Shown here one piece after another: positions 46,262-57,639 of a stretch of DNA of 64,000 bases; positions within the stretch are counted from its first letter, which is position 1; each line of letters opens with the position of its first letter. The DNA is taken from the NCBI GenBank assembly GCA_024509875.1, contig JAMPIV010012432.1, forward strand, positions 62,001-126,000, written 5' to 3'. A program made the translations under genes and the position numbers. The notes below the pieces were generated by a model that had not been told where the DNA came from, searched no databases, and saw only the letters and a program-made list of their open reading frames with translations. The DNA is from Oreohelix idahoensis. Taxonomy: Eukaryota; Mollusca; Gastropoda; Stylommatophora; Oreohelicidae.

Positions 46262-46535
46262 AGTGGGGAAAAGTAAAACGTCCAGAAAATAAAAAAACGT
46301 AAAATGTGAAATAAATAAAATATAAAACGCTGAAACAGTAAATAAATAGGGTAGATTGCGGTAGGCTAATATAAGGTATGAAGGAAGAATAGGGAAATAC
46401 GAAAATAAATAGGTGAATAGGATATAAAATACTGAGAAAAGGCGATAGGATAGGATCAGGGAGATAAGCAGGATAGGTAGATAGAGATACGAGATAACAG
46501 AGACACGGTGCAGTCAAAAAAAATATATATATAAT

Positions 46536-47062
46536 CGAGGAAGTGGAGGGGAACTGCGGTAAGACGTGGAATACGATGGATGGGTTTGAAAAAAAATCGA
46601 AAAAAGGTGATTCGTCTTACGAGGACAAAAGACAAAGAAAATAGTCTACGTTACGGCCACAAGGCCTTCGTCAGGAAAGGAAAGAAAGTGAAGGCTAGAT
46701 AGGACACATAAAAACTAAATAAAATAAAAACTGGGTACTTCCCTGAAGGCAAGAACCGAAATTCTATCAAAATCGCTGTCTGTTTGTAAGCGCGTGGCTG
46801 AACAGAAAAATGACTTCCGCCGCCGGATGTACACAATGCATACTAAGAAACTAAAAAAAACGAAACCGGAAAATAAACTACCCAACGTGATAAAAGTGGG
46901 GACTGGAAATAGAAGGGGACAGAATGAGTGGGAGATAAATAAATATGAAATAAAAAAATGTATATGGCATACAAATAGAAGAATAGGATAAGAGTGGAAA
47001 GAGTAAAATAGAGCAAGAGAGGAGAGGGTGACCTCAGACAAAGGTGTGAAAAGTGTTGAGAC
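46536..47062 (-). repeat. Partial Penelope unit (pseudo-LTR)
   Basis: 527 bp matching the 3' end of the other units, including the last nine or so codons of the protein. It lies at the 5' side of the array on the minus strand and ends directly at the target duplication. Penelope-like elements commonly carry such an upstream partial copy with promoter activity; that function is inferred here. Confidence 0.85.
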
Positions 47063-48231
47063 TGTCTTATCTACTGAGAGTTGGAAGGATGTCTCTATAT
47101 CACCAACTCTGACTTCTTATCAGAAAGAACAGGTTACTCACTTACTACTATCTATTTCTGATGTCCTTACAGATGTTCCAGGACATACTGATATCATCGA
47201 ACATGATATCATTCTTACTGATTTTCAACCTATTAAGTTGAAACCATATCCTGTACCGATACACTTACAGTCTGAAGTTAAGGATGAATTAGAAGAGATG
47301 GTTAAATTATACATTATTTCTCCATCGCATTCTCCTTTTAGTTTTCCGATGATTTTGATTCGGAAAAAAGTTAAATCTATTCGCATATGCATATATTTTA
47401 GACGTTTAAATTCTATCACAGTTCAGGATGCTGAACCACCTCCTTTATTAGAATCATTGTTGGATAGGTTAGCTTCTGCTACATTTTTCACTAAATTTGA
47501 CCTTTCAAAAAGCTATTGGCAAGTGCCATTATCGGAGAAATCCAAGCCTTATACTGCTTTCGCAACACCTTTAGGACTGTTCGAATTCAACTATATGTCT
47601 TTTGGGTTAGTTAATGCTCCTGCGACCTTCGTTTGCATGATGCGAAGGCTCTTTTCTGACAGAGAAGATCTCATTACATACATAGATGACATTTGTCTGT
47701 TTCATCGATCATGGGATGAACATCTAATAGGTATACAATCCTTATTACATACTCTACGCCTACACAACCTGTCTGCACGCCCATCTAAAACTAGAGTGGG
47801 ATTTCAAGAGATTTCATTTCTGGGATATAAAGTAGGAGGTGGTCTCTTGAAACCGGAGGATTCGACTATTTCAAAGATTCTAAACCTTGATATTCCAAAA
47901 AATAAAAAGCAAGTTAGAAGTCTCCTCGGTTTACTCAATTATTATCGTAAATTTTTACCCAGTAGTGGTGTTCTGTTTCTCCAAGTTGCAGAGGTATCTT
48001 TTAGGAGCCCGATTTACGCTGGAGACGGACCAACGCGCATTGTCTTATCTCAAGACAGCTCGGTTCAAGAATGAAAGGGCAGCTCGAGCATCCTTGGCTC
48101 TTCAGCCATACGATTACGAAATTAAACCTATCAAGGGAAGCTTGAACGTTGTTGCTGATGTTTTATCACGATGCATGAAACACCCATTATTACCTGTGAA
48201 TACTTCAGATTGTACTCAAACTCACATTTAA
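47063..48231 (+). pseudogene. Element B reverse transcriptase and partial RNase H
   Basis: The RT frame continues in phase from the integrase side. It gives the N-terminal RT region VPGHTDIIEHDIIL, then MILIRKKVKSIRICIYFRRL, FFTKFDLSKSYWQVPL with the motif A Asp, FNYMSFGLVNAPATF and YIDDICLFHRSWDEH with the catalytic DD. FLGYKVGGG and VRSLLGLLNYYRKFLP follow. The first RNase H half is deleted near 47965. The remainder, in another frame, reads RYLLGARFTLETDQRALSYL and IKPIKGSLNVVADVLSR. RNase H is the last domain; no integrase follows. Confidence 0.92.
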
Positions 48232-49506
48232 TTGATAGACATACGTTGTTGTGAAATTAACAAGTCAAGAATACTGACATAACTACATGTTCATGTGAAC
48301 TATTGCACATTCCATATGTTGAATTTGTGTCTCATGCTTCAAGATTAACTACAAAAATGCATCTCCATTTACAGAAACAAGTTTCAAAACTACAGGCAGC
48401 TCGCCAAGCAACATGATGATGAGGTTTTTCTGTACAGCCAAAATGAACTTACATATCATTACGTTCAGTATATTATCTCGGATACGGTGGTTCAATGACA
48501 GTACTTACATACCACAAGCATGCTATAAAATGACTACTTGCAGTATATAATTTCAACTCGTGTCGTTCAAGACAGATTTCTTGAATTAATTATTAACTTT
48601 TGCATTAAAGTGACTTCTACAAGCAGAAAAAGGGAAGTAACTATGAAATGACTATTGTGTATATTCAAAGGGGACACAACAAATAAATTGCTTCTCAAGT
48701 TTGACATGAAAAATAAGGATTTCTATAATGGCTAACAGTGCATTTCTGGTATATTCCTATTACATGGTAAACAAACATGGACATTCGGAATAAGTGAAAA
48801 CAACATAAATCAGTGACCTTTTTCGTGAATATGCTTTATTCAAATGACATTGAATTAAGAACTATAAACTATTAACTTTGACATTAACTATTAAGGAACA
48901 TTAATTAGTTAATTTGTGATTAATTAAGGTAAACGCCATGAGTGTTACATACACATTGGAATTTATTACTTTACTGTGTTCATATATCACATAATATATT
49001 TTCACAATACATTACATTGACATATTGAAGTCATGACATTATATTACTTAAATACAAACAGTAATAATTATTTTGACATATTGTCGCAGTCACTTAGTAT
49101 GAATTGATTTGTCTGCCTCATATAATCTATTGTCTGTATTAACTGATATTTATGCATTGCATTAAGAGACTAAGGTACTTATATTACTGACTTGACAGCA
49201 GGTGTTTTTGACATGGTGTGCTGTATGAGTGCTTTGACTGATATATTAATTTCTTTGCACATGTTGCCTTATGCTTACTATGGTGACCTCACATTTTTGT
49301 TAAAAAATGTGTCTTCTATATAGGCAATGGGTTTGGTAATTACATTACTAAATTCCACCCCGTGCCTGTCTAATTGTCGACTATGGAGCACGGATCTAGG
49401 TGCTATATGAATCATGACAACTGTAAAGGTTGATAATATCATCTGGTTACTCCAGTGATTTTGTGGACTATGCCACGGAAATAATGAAAAGTTCCTTTTC
49501 ATTATT
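48232..49506 (+). other. Element B 3' untranslated region
   Basis: AT-rich non-coding sequence between the RNase H stop and the polypurine tract. No domain is recognisable on either strand, confirming the absence of a downstream integrase. Confidence 0.65.
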
Positions 49507-49526
49507 TAAGAGGAGGGGGGAGTAAA
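49507..49526 (+). promoter_or_regulatory. Element B polypurine tract
   Basis: The run aagaggaggggggagtaaa lies immediately before the 3' LTR, which starts TGTTATG at 49527. Confidence 0.8.
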
Positions 49527-50281
49527 TGTTATGTGTAAATATGATAACATTGGTTTTATACGATCACTTCCTGGTTGATTTGTTTATGGACGGTTGTCCT
49601 TGGTTTTAGGAAGTGACGTCATTAACTTTGCTGGCCATGTTAGCAGACGATAAGGTCTCTATGTGGGCCAAGGAAGCGTGCCTTGCCGGCATTGGAATGT
49701 GTGGCTATTCAAGGTGTCGGAAGCTTATGCGTACTTGCTCCAGAGAGTTTTATTATTTCATCGATCTGCAGTATGTTGTAACATCAGCTGGATTACGCAT
49801 ACACCTCCGTGTGTAATGCTAGCTTCTTTATTTATGCAGGATTCACAGAGGATGCTGTGTTGTACGTGAGTGACATATTATTAAATAAAAATGTGTGAAA
49901 ATGTCGACAACATCTCTCATTAGTACGAGACTGTACTTCGACGATATATAGACCGTCATACTGATGCTTTTGTGCATGAACATACTCTTTTGATGTAAGT
50001 GTGGAGCTGTGAAATGTCTAAATAAATGTGTACTGAACTGTCCAAGCCAGCCTTTGGACTTTTATGTTCAATTGCAAATGTGCGTGGCCAGGGGATATAT
50101 TTTGAATGGGCCATATCCCCAATGACATTGGCTTATCAGCACTGTTCGTATTTCAAGAAGACCAAGCCTTCACGACACCAATATAAGATGTATAAGTAGC
50201 TGAGAAGCAGTCTACAACTATAATAATAAAGCCACCTAAATATATGTAACCCCTGGGAAGACCCTAAAGATTTATTCCGCA
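49527..50281 (+). repeat. Element B 3' LTR
   Basis: 755 bp, same length as the 5' LTR, TGTTATGTGT to CCGCA. AATAAA signals lie near 49885 and 50020. Confidence 0.9.
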
Positions 50282-51045
50282 TTAGTGATCTTGTCATAAG
50301 TTCTCTGGTAGTGATCTTGTCATAAGTTCTCTGTTAGTGATCTTGTCATAAGTTCTCAGAGATCGTCATACGTTCTCTGTTAGTGATCTTGTCATAAGTT
50401 CTCTGTTAGTGATCTTGTCATAAGTTCTCTTTTAGTGATCTTGTCATAAGTTCTCTGTTAGTGATCCTGTCATACGTTCTATGTTAGTGATCTTGTCATA
50501 CGTTTTCTGTTAGTGATCTTGTCATGAGTTCTCTGTTAGTGATCTTGTCATAAGTTCTCTGTTAGTGATCTTGTCATAAGTTCTCTGTTAGTGATCTTGT
50601 CATAAGTTCTCTGTTAGTGATCATGTCATAAATTCTCTGTTAGTATCTTATCATATGTTCTCTGTTAGTGATCTTGTCATACTTTCTCTGTTAGTGATCT
50701 TGTCATAAGTTCTCTGTTAGTGATTCTTTCATACGTTCTCTGTTAGTGATCTTGTCATAAGTTCTCTGTTAGTGGTCTTGTCATAAGTTCTCTGTTAGTG
50801 ATCTTGTCATAAGTTCTCTGTTAGTGATTTTGTCATATGTTCTCTGTTAGTGATCTTGTCATAAGTTCTCTGTTAGTGATCGTGTCATAAGTTCTTTGTT
50901 AGTGATCTTGTCATAAGTTCTCTGTTAGTGATCTTGTCATAAGTTCTCTGTTAATGATCTTGTCGTAAGTTCTCTGTTAGTGATCTTGTCATACGTTCTC
51001 TGTTAGTGATCTTGTCATAATTTCTCTGTTAGTGATCTTGTGATA
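50282..51045. repeat. 26-bp minisatellite, right part (about 29 copies)
   Basis: Continuation of the array at 12250-12717 after the Element B insertion. Units vary at a few positions and one or two are shortened (for example near 50358). Confidence 0.95.
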
Positions 51046-51240
51046 GTCTGTATCTTTCAAGTTGTTTTTTTTTTTGTTGTTGCTGTCCTTGATGTTACAG
51101 AGCCATACAATAGGACTGACGAGACATTTAAGTTGAAGATTCTTTTTTTTGTTATGTCTGTTCCTCCAAATTTGGATGTATTGCTGTTATGAAATTTGTG
51201 TAAGTTCTAGATTGCAATAGGCACATTGATTGGTGTAAAT
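51046..51240 (-). pseudogene. LINE fragment flanking the minisatellite
   Basis: Matches 18875-19100 of the inserted LINE, including agccatacaataggactgac (18929 region) and aagttgaagattctt. Homology begins right where the minisatellite ends, at atagtctgtatcttt (18877 region: aaagtctgtagcttt). Confidence 0.75.
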
Positions 51241-52050
51241 ATAGCACAGATGCGACAATGACATTATATTTTGCTTGTTTATTTGTTTGTTTGTTTAAAG
51301 CTGGATGTGAAAGTCGACTACCATGTCTTCGTACATAAAAAACATTCTCCCCAGGATTAAAAATATTTTCCCCCATTCCCATTGAAAACTCACGACCTAG
51401 CTTACATAAATTCACTAAAATTTTAAACTGTATGAGATAGGAACGTGATCTTTTCTTTGTATTAAAGTTGACATTTATGTAAAATATTATTAAATTTGAA
51501 TTTTCTACCACTCTGTTGATGGGACTGTAGGAAACAGATTATCTGACAGAGATAAAATTTACATATAGGCTGTACGCTTTCTAAATTAAAATTACTGTGA
51601 AACCTGAAAACAGCCATGATTTTATCAAGGTCGATCTTTAGAGAGCTCAATGTTTCTAACGTAGATCTCCACAGCTCTTAGGTTACCTTCTGCTACAATA
51701 GTGCCTTACCAGCAAACAGCAGTCATTATTACATTCACCATTCCTCACCCCTTTCCCTTATTTTAGATGTTATATTATCACTTCTGTCTTTGGTTTTCAC
51801 TTGATGTTTTGAACTGGTGTGAAGACTTAAATATATTGTCATCGTAAACATTGTATATAGATTTGGATTATTGTGTTGAGTTATACTAACCAGTTTCCAA
51901 TCAAGTCTCTGACAGAGCCAGTAAGTTCATATTACTTTCTTCTTGTGAGTGAAGTCTTACTTAAAATATTACATTGTCTGAATATATAGCACTGGTAAGA
52001 TGGGACATTGACAAATAGTATTTCTTTAAATACTCTAGATTTAATTTTAG
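51241..52050. other. Unassigned sequence upstream of the candidate exons
   Basis: No gene or repeat is recognised. Any additional upstream exons of the frame at 52051 could not be identified. Confidence 0.35.
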
Positions 52051-52689
52051 GTCAACTTATTATCTGTAATGACATTGACAGCAGATGTTACTGAATATTT
52101 CATCAAAGACCTAGTTTTAGACATATCTCAAGATGCGTCAGAAATGTCATTTCGCGACTGGAATGAATCAATTAAACCTGAACAATTTAAAAACGTAACA
52201 TATTATATAAAGGAGGTAATTGCTTTGCAAGGGAAAGAAAAAAAATTTGAGCAATAAACATATTTAAGTGTTTTGTTTGTTTCAAGGCGGAATAAAGCAG
52301 CATTTTTTTGTTAATGTAAACTAAAACATACTAAACAATATCAGATTTTTATAACAATAATTCCTTATTGTGTATTTTTGTGTGTCGATGTTTTTGTGCT
52401 TTATTAGAGCAATAAAATTACACACTAGATTGCTTACATGGGCTTGTGGTATTTGTTAAAACGTATTTCTCTTCACTTAGTTTCATCAAATTTCTTTGGT
52501 AATTAGGTGTCAGCAACAAGTAACTACACCCAGGCACATCGTGCCGTCTACACAATAAAAAAACAAGATGATACCTACCCTTACTGGGCGACTTTTACAA
52601 CAGAAGAAGGTTACTGCGAGCCATGTTTCGATGTAACTGCTTTAATGATGGATGATGGAAACCGACTTACACATACCCTAACCTACTGA
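52051..52689 (+). CDS. Two-exon candidate gene, unknown function (3' end)
   Basis: Exon 52051-52215 follows a T-rich acceptor (ttaattttag) and ends at a GTAATT donor. Its 55 codons read VNLLSVMTLTADVTEYF, then IKDLVLDISQDASEM, then SFRDWNESIKPEQF. A 291-bp intron ends ttggtaattag. Exon 52507-52689 reads VSATSNYTQAHRAVYTIKKQ, then YPYWATFTTEEGYCEPCFD and ends HTLTY stop. Both junctions are phase 0 and the frame stays open throughout. Composition is protein-like and not low-complexity. No family is recognised. It may be the 3' end of a host gene. A 48-bp piece of exon 2 has a diverged copy at 54806, so it could also belong to an unrecognised mobile element. Confidence 0.4.
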
Positions 52690-54660
52690 AACTTACATAA
52701 TGAATTCCCTCTTAAGGGGGCACACCCACCCAAAAATGGGTTATCTTTTTAAAAAATTAACAGAAAAATAACTAACGAACTTGTTGACATAAACTTTGGC
52801 CACATGTTACAAGAGATATTATATTTTATGATGAACAAAGTTTACTTTATAAATTTTAATGTTTTATGTGAAAAAATTAATTAACATGAAGAGATTTAAA
52901 AAAAATGAAAGGAAAACCCCCAGTGCACCTGGCAATGAATTTCACTCACATAAAAAGTGCAAAGAATGCCAAACCAGCAGATGATGTGCATAACATCCCT
53001 ACCTATGGCTTGAACCACCCAAAAATGTCTACCTCAATGAGCTTTGTAGATATGGCTCTTGCAATATGACCCTTTTAAATAGCACAAATTTAGAACTTTG
53101 TATAGCAATATCTCTGTTTCTATACCATGTAAGAATAAAGTGGAGGTTCATGCCATAAACGATAACATGGGCTATAAGTGTGCAAAATTTGAAAGCTATA
53201 GCTTTAAAATTGTAGAAAATATCACCAGAACTGTGAATCGCAGGCCCTGTTTTCGTTAAAGTTTAGTTTTTAAAATGTTAAAACACTTATCTGATCTCTT
53301 TGAACATTGATAACTCATAAACTATTACAGATAAACACATAATTCAAAAAGAATATCGAAGTAAAAAGGCTTATAAATACTTAAAACACAATTATTATAT
53401 GCAAATCAAAAATAACCCTTTTTGTCTATTTCTGGGTGTATATGTGATCTCTTATCCTTCCCGTCCTCTAATTAAATTAAAAGGCACACGCTATTTTAAG
53501 CTTATACTATCGCGCTTCGCTTAGCAAGTACGGATTTGGTTTTCGGAATGCAGCCGTTCCCCCTTCCGACTCAGTAAAACAATCAGCACACAATGTTAGT
53601 TTTAATGTAACTATAAATACACTCCCTTAACAATATCGCCTTTCATTACTGGCTAGTTGATTGTTGGCGTCTATCGGTTTTTAACACATGATATTAACAC
53701 TAGTCATTTAAAAAAAACCTTTCACACAAAGAAATATAATGCGCATACTACTCTGTCACTTTATCCGTCACTCCTAACATTATACTTAAGTCAGCTAAAA
53801 AATGGGTGTTGGATTTTACATTACTGACCCACTGGCAAGAGAATACCCTCGCGTTTTGCTATTTCGCTAGTCTTAACGATCGGGAATAGCAGTGAATAAA
53901 ATGATAAAACTTTTAACACATTTAATACTTTAGCACAACTTAAATTATTACAACAATCAGAGACTTAAATCCCCACGGGAATATTTAACACATTTAGCGA
54001 ATAAAATGGTTCCTAGTCTGGCGTGATTAGATTTATCCAACATTTCTGAGAGACTGATAACTGACTAGGAGAGACGGCAGAATATATACAGATTTTGTGT
54101 AATATCTCCACAGGATTCGATACTTCACACCTTCTTGGTTTTGGGGAATTCAGAAATCTAAGTTTCCCGAGATAAACGGTTTTGCTATTTGCTCTACTGG
54201 CGTTTGCCGACAAATATCACACGACGTGAGTCGTACAAACGGCTGTCTTAGATTGTCTCCCTCTTCCGTAGATCAAATACTTAAGAAATACTAAAGCCAC
54301 CTGACATTTTGAACATCAAACAGTTACTCGGCAAAATTTCTGCCCGTCGCTTCGCTTCAAAGGACCCGCTTCTGTCTGTCAAAAATGATGATTGGCAATT
54401 AGCTCGCGTGATAATTCAGATAAACGAATCACAACTCGATGACTGTTATCTAGCAGGTCGCGGGCTAGCTAATAGGTCCGTTTGTAAACACTCATTAGCG
54501 CATGTAAGACAGGAAACAATTAGGCGTGGCTTCAAAGTTGAGTCAACAGACAGCGAATTGCGTGGTTGGCTTTAGCAAAACGTAAACACTAATGAAGGAA
54601 GCAAACGTGGTCGGATCTCCGTGGCTATATTTACATCACAAGTCACAATTACTACTATGA
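52690..54660. other. Unassigned AT-rich sequence
   Basis: About 2 kb without recognised domain or repeat. A frame at 54309-54575 (88 codons, NDDWQLARVIIQINESQLDD) looks protein-like but has no recognised relative and no supporting signals. Confidence 0.35.
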
Positions 54661-54805
54661 CAAAACTCATTCAATATTACACCAGTACTGCACCAACAGA
54701 AAACATAACACAATACTGGGATTTGCTACATGGAACAATTAAAGAAGTAACACAGTCTTTTGCAACTCAAATTAAAAAAAAATATTAGAAAACGAAAGCA
54801 GATGT

Positions 54806-54852
54806 AACAACTCCCATGCACATAATACCGTCAACACAATAAAACAAGTTTG
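54806..54852 (+). repeat. Diverged partial copy of candidate exon 2
   Basis: Aligns with 52517-52565 (gtaac..actccca.gcacat, then ccgtc.acacaataaaa). Similarity is roughly 75-80% by eye over about 48 bp. Confidence 0.45.
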
Positions 54853-54939
54853 GCGCGTTCACAGTGTAAATGGACAAAGGTGTACTAAGCGTATGGTAGA
54901 GCTAAGGTTAATGAGAATTTTTGAGAAGGTAATATTTGA

Positions 54940-55410
54940 CAGCTAAATCATGTAAGTGATTTTAAAATGTACATGAAAGAGGTAGACATGAGTGACCAAC
55001 TTATTGACAAGTACATTGCTTGGAGAAAGACCAAACACTTCGATTTCACTTTCTGGATATTGCTGAGGTAATTGCATATTTTTTATTTCAAGAAGGCATA
55101 ACAAATTTAGAAGGATTAAAAAAGCCCAGCTAGAGATAGCTAGCTAGATTTTATGGAAGAGCTGATCAGGGAATTTGGGAACATAGATGTGTATGATGTT
55201 GCACCACTTGCTTCAAAGCCACCAGTTTATTTTTTCTCACTATGCCATGGACCCCGAGTTTACAAAGACAACAATAAATTGTCAGCTGTGCTATCAGACT
55301 TTAAAGATTAAAAGAAAAACAAAGAGTTAAATGTAAAGTTTGTGATACTTTTTTATGTTTTCACGCAGGTAGAAATTGTCTGTCAGAATACCACAAGCCT
55401 TAGTAGGAAA
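54940..55410 (+). pseudogene. piggyBac-like transposase fragment
   Basis: One frame reads MYMKEVDMSDQLIDKYIAWR, then KTKHFDFTFWILLR. This matches the piggyBac-family block around G.D..DQ...Y...RK..KW....F..LL, near the last catalytic Asp. After a frameshift, VIAYFLFQE continues the same helix. Near 55310-55400 a frame reads RVKCKVCDTFLCFHAGRNCL followed by SEYH, resembling the C-terminal Cys-rich zinc-ribbon domain of piggyBac transposases. Stops and frameshifts abound. The N-terminal and central catalytic parts and the terminal repeats were not found. It is a dead remnant. Confidence 0.65.
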
Positions 55411-56560
55411 TATATAAAGATGTGTTGAGTGTTTATTATGTCACCATCATACATTATTTTGTTCGTGTGATACTAGTCGTACAGTAACATTAGAAAGGTG
55501 TCTACTAAAGTCAAATGTAATTAAATTAGCTAAGATAGTGCAGCTACTTATAATAACTGTGATGAATTCAGTGGAAGATTTTTTAAAAATATTTTTTTTT
55601 TAATCCCTAGTTATGTCAACATTTTACACATGTATAATTGCATTATTTAATGTTGAATTGTTTTGAAAATGTATTGTATGAAGGACAAATGTTTGCACCG
55701 CAGGAAACTGTGACTGTTGTTAATTTTTATGATAATTCATTTTTTTGGTCTTAGTTTTGAAATCTCATGTAAACACATTTTTGCATTTTTTCTGTTGACT
55801 ATCCTTAAATTGTTTTAACTCACATCAATATAAATGAAAAAAAAATGTTAAATGTGCATCTAAATATGGTAGACTTCTCAGTTATACAGAACGTGAAGTA
55901 TACCACTCTTGGGTAGACTTCAAATTAGAATGTATCAAGGAACATTACAAGTCAGATATGTCCAAGTATGAAAAAGTGATACAAAATATCAGGTCTGATA
56001 ACTAGGTCTGCTGACCTTTTCGCGCTCACGCAGCCGATGACAAAAAGAAGAAACATTGTATTATCTACATTGTACATCTAGACTTTTTTTTCTGTGACTT
56101 TTCTGCCTTTCTGACACTTGTTGAGTTGGAGTCACGTGCTCCAGTTTTTTTCCCATTTATTGGCAGGATCTTGACACCTGGTGTCATGCTTGAAGTGGGG
56201 GATGAGGTGGTATACTGAGCACTTCCCGCCATCCAAATATGCAGGGCTAAAATCCTGTGCTCTGATTCTGGAACTTGTTGAAGGAATCGTCATCATCCTT
56301 CACAGAGCAACTTCCCAGCACCCCCCTGGCCGATCAAAAATTCATTGTTAGATTCTACTGCATGGTAAAATCCTCAGTTAATTCTGGGTGCTCAAGCGAT
56401 TACCCCAAGCTTAGTGTGCAATGCTAGTTTCTCAACATGTTTAACTACAGAAGGAATTGCTATTGTATGCCACACTGATATAGATAATCGATCTTGGTTC
56501 GATTTCTAACCCTAGAATTGTCTCGAGAGCAAAAGGAACTCCTATACATCCCAATAGTAA
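55411..56560. other. Unassigned AT-rich sequence
   Basis: No gene, repeat or RNA could be supported over this stretch. Confidence 0.35.
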
Positions 56561-56765
56561 TAACAGTAACAACACTTTCAGTCATAACTAACTTTGGGAT
56601 TGCGCCCCTTAGGTGACAGCACTCATTTGTTTTTTTCCTGGTGTTCCTTTCGACGTTTTCTCCTCTCTTCTGCTTGTCGTGAGAGCTTCTTTTTGACCAA
56701 TCTGAGGTGACGCCGTAGCGAGGATCGCCACTTGGTGCAATCGTCAGCTTCATCCTTCAGGTTGC
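56561..56765 (-). pseudogene. LINE C-terminal fragment
   Basis: On the minus strand the frame LKDEADDCTKWRSSLRRHLR, then LVKKKLSRQAEERRKRRKEH, resembles the end of LINE polyproteins (A.DR..WR..L..HL followed by a basic helix). It is 5'-truncated, with no RT domain. Confidence 0.45.
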
Positions 56766-57067
56766 TGGATGGATCTCAAACAAGCAAGTAAAAAATATAC
56801 AACAAAACACAGAAATATAAACCAAAGAAATGGAACAAGCAAAAAAAATGCATTAGAAAAAAAAATAATATAACAGAATGGCCTGGTTTGATAACAAAAC
56901 AACAAGTCAATACGGCTCTACACTTACCAGATAACGGTAGTCAGTATTACGTCCACCACTTCCTTCCCCGTTCCTTTATTGTAGATATTATTCGCTGTTC
57001 TGTCAGCGGCTTTCACTTTTCTCTATTATTTATTTGGAACTTTTGTCAACAATTAAATATATAGTCA

Positions 57068-57540
57068 TTGTAAACATTGTACACGGGGCTCTGTGACGAC
57101 AACATTGTACACGGCAGGTCTCTGATGACAACATTGTACACCGGGGTCTGTGATGACAACATTGTACACGGGAGGTCTCTGATGACAACATTGTACACCG
57201 GGGTCTGTGATGACAACATTTTACACGGGAGGTCTCTGATGACAACATTGTACACCGGGGTCTGTGATGACAACATTGTACACGGGAGGTCTCTGATGAC
57301 ATCATTGTACACCGGGGTCTGTGATGACAACATTGTACACGGGAGGTCTCTGATGACAACATTGTACACCGGGGTCTGTAATGACAACATTTTACACGGG
57401 AGGTCTCTGATGACATCATTGTACAAGGGGGGCAGGGGGGTGCTCTGGTGAAAACATTGCACACGGGGGGGGGTCTGGTGACAATACGTGGGGGGAGCTT
57501 TAGTGACAACATTGTACACGGGTGGGGGGGGGGTCTCTGG
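57068..57540. repeat. Minisatellite with two alternating unit types
   Basis: Units of about 28 bp containing tgacaacattgtacac alternate between a ggggtctgtga type and a gggaggtctctga type, so the effective period is about 57 bp. The 3' part degenerates into G-rich runs (57425-57535). Frames give repetitive peptides on both strands and are not taken as genes. Confidence 0.93.
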
Positions 57541-57639
57541 TGACAACAGAAAACCATCCAACATGTCATCAACATCTCTCAGCTCCATCTGGAGCACAGG
57601 TCCTCAATAAAGCCATACCTTCTTGGCCTGTGCTATAAA

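Larger units (their letters stand above)
36033..47062 (-). mobile_element. Tandem Penelope-like element array (3 full units and 1 partial)
   Basis: Units of about 3500 bp repeat head-to-tail: 36033-39533, 39534-43033, 43034-46535, and a partial unit 46536-47062. In transcription order (minus strand) the partial copy comes first and corresponds to the 3' end of a unit. It therefore forms the upstream pseudo-LTR that is typical of Penelope-like elements. Each junction has an A-run and TA tract next to tcgaggaagtggagg. The units differ by very few substitutions and by short indels. The array interrupts pol of Element B with a 13-bp target duplication. Confidence 0.93.
12718..50281 (+). mobile_element. 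Element B: Gmr1-like Ty3/Gypsy retrotransposon, twice interrupted
   Basis: The element is bounded by two 755-bp direct LTRs. Internal order on the plus strand is gag, protease, integrase zinc finger, integrase core, GPY/F-like C-terminus, RT, RNase H, then a polypurine tract. Integrase upstream of RT is the arrangement known for Gmr1-like Ty3/Gypsy elements. Element A (17348-34967) splits the integrase zinc finger and a Penelope array (36033-47062) splits integrase from RT. Without these the element would be about 8.9 kb. A LINE fragment also sits in its 5' UTR. It inserted into the 26-bp minisatellite: ttagtgat precedes the left LTR and follows the right one. Many stops and frameshifts make it inactive. 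Confidence 0.88.

Noticed and set aside
54309..54575. 88-codon frame as a host gene
   Set aside because: Composition is plausible, but there is no recognised family, no splice or promoter signal and no second copy. Noted only in the spacer entry.
57030..57597. Cys/Pro-rich repetitive frames of about 180 codons
   Set aside because: Three frames on two strands are open because the minisatellite period is a multiple of three. No start context or domain supports a gene.
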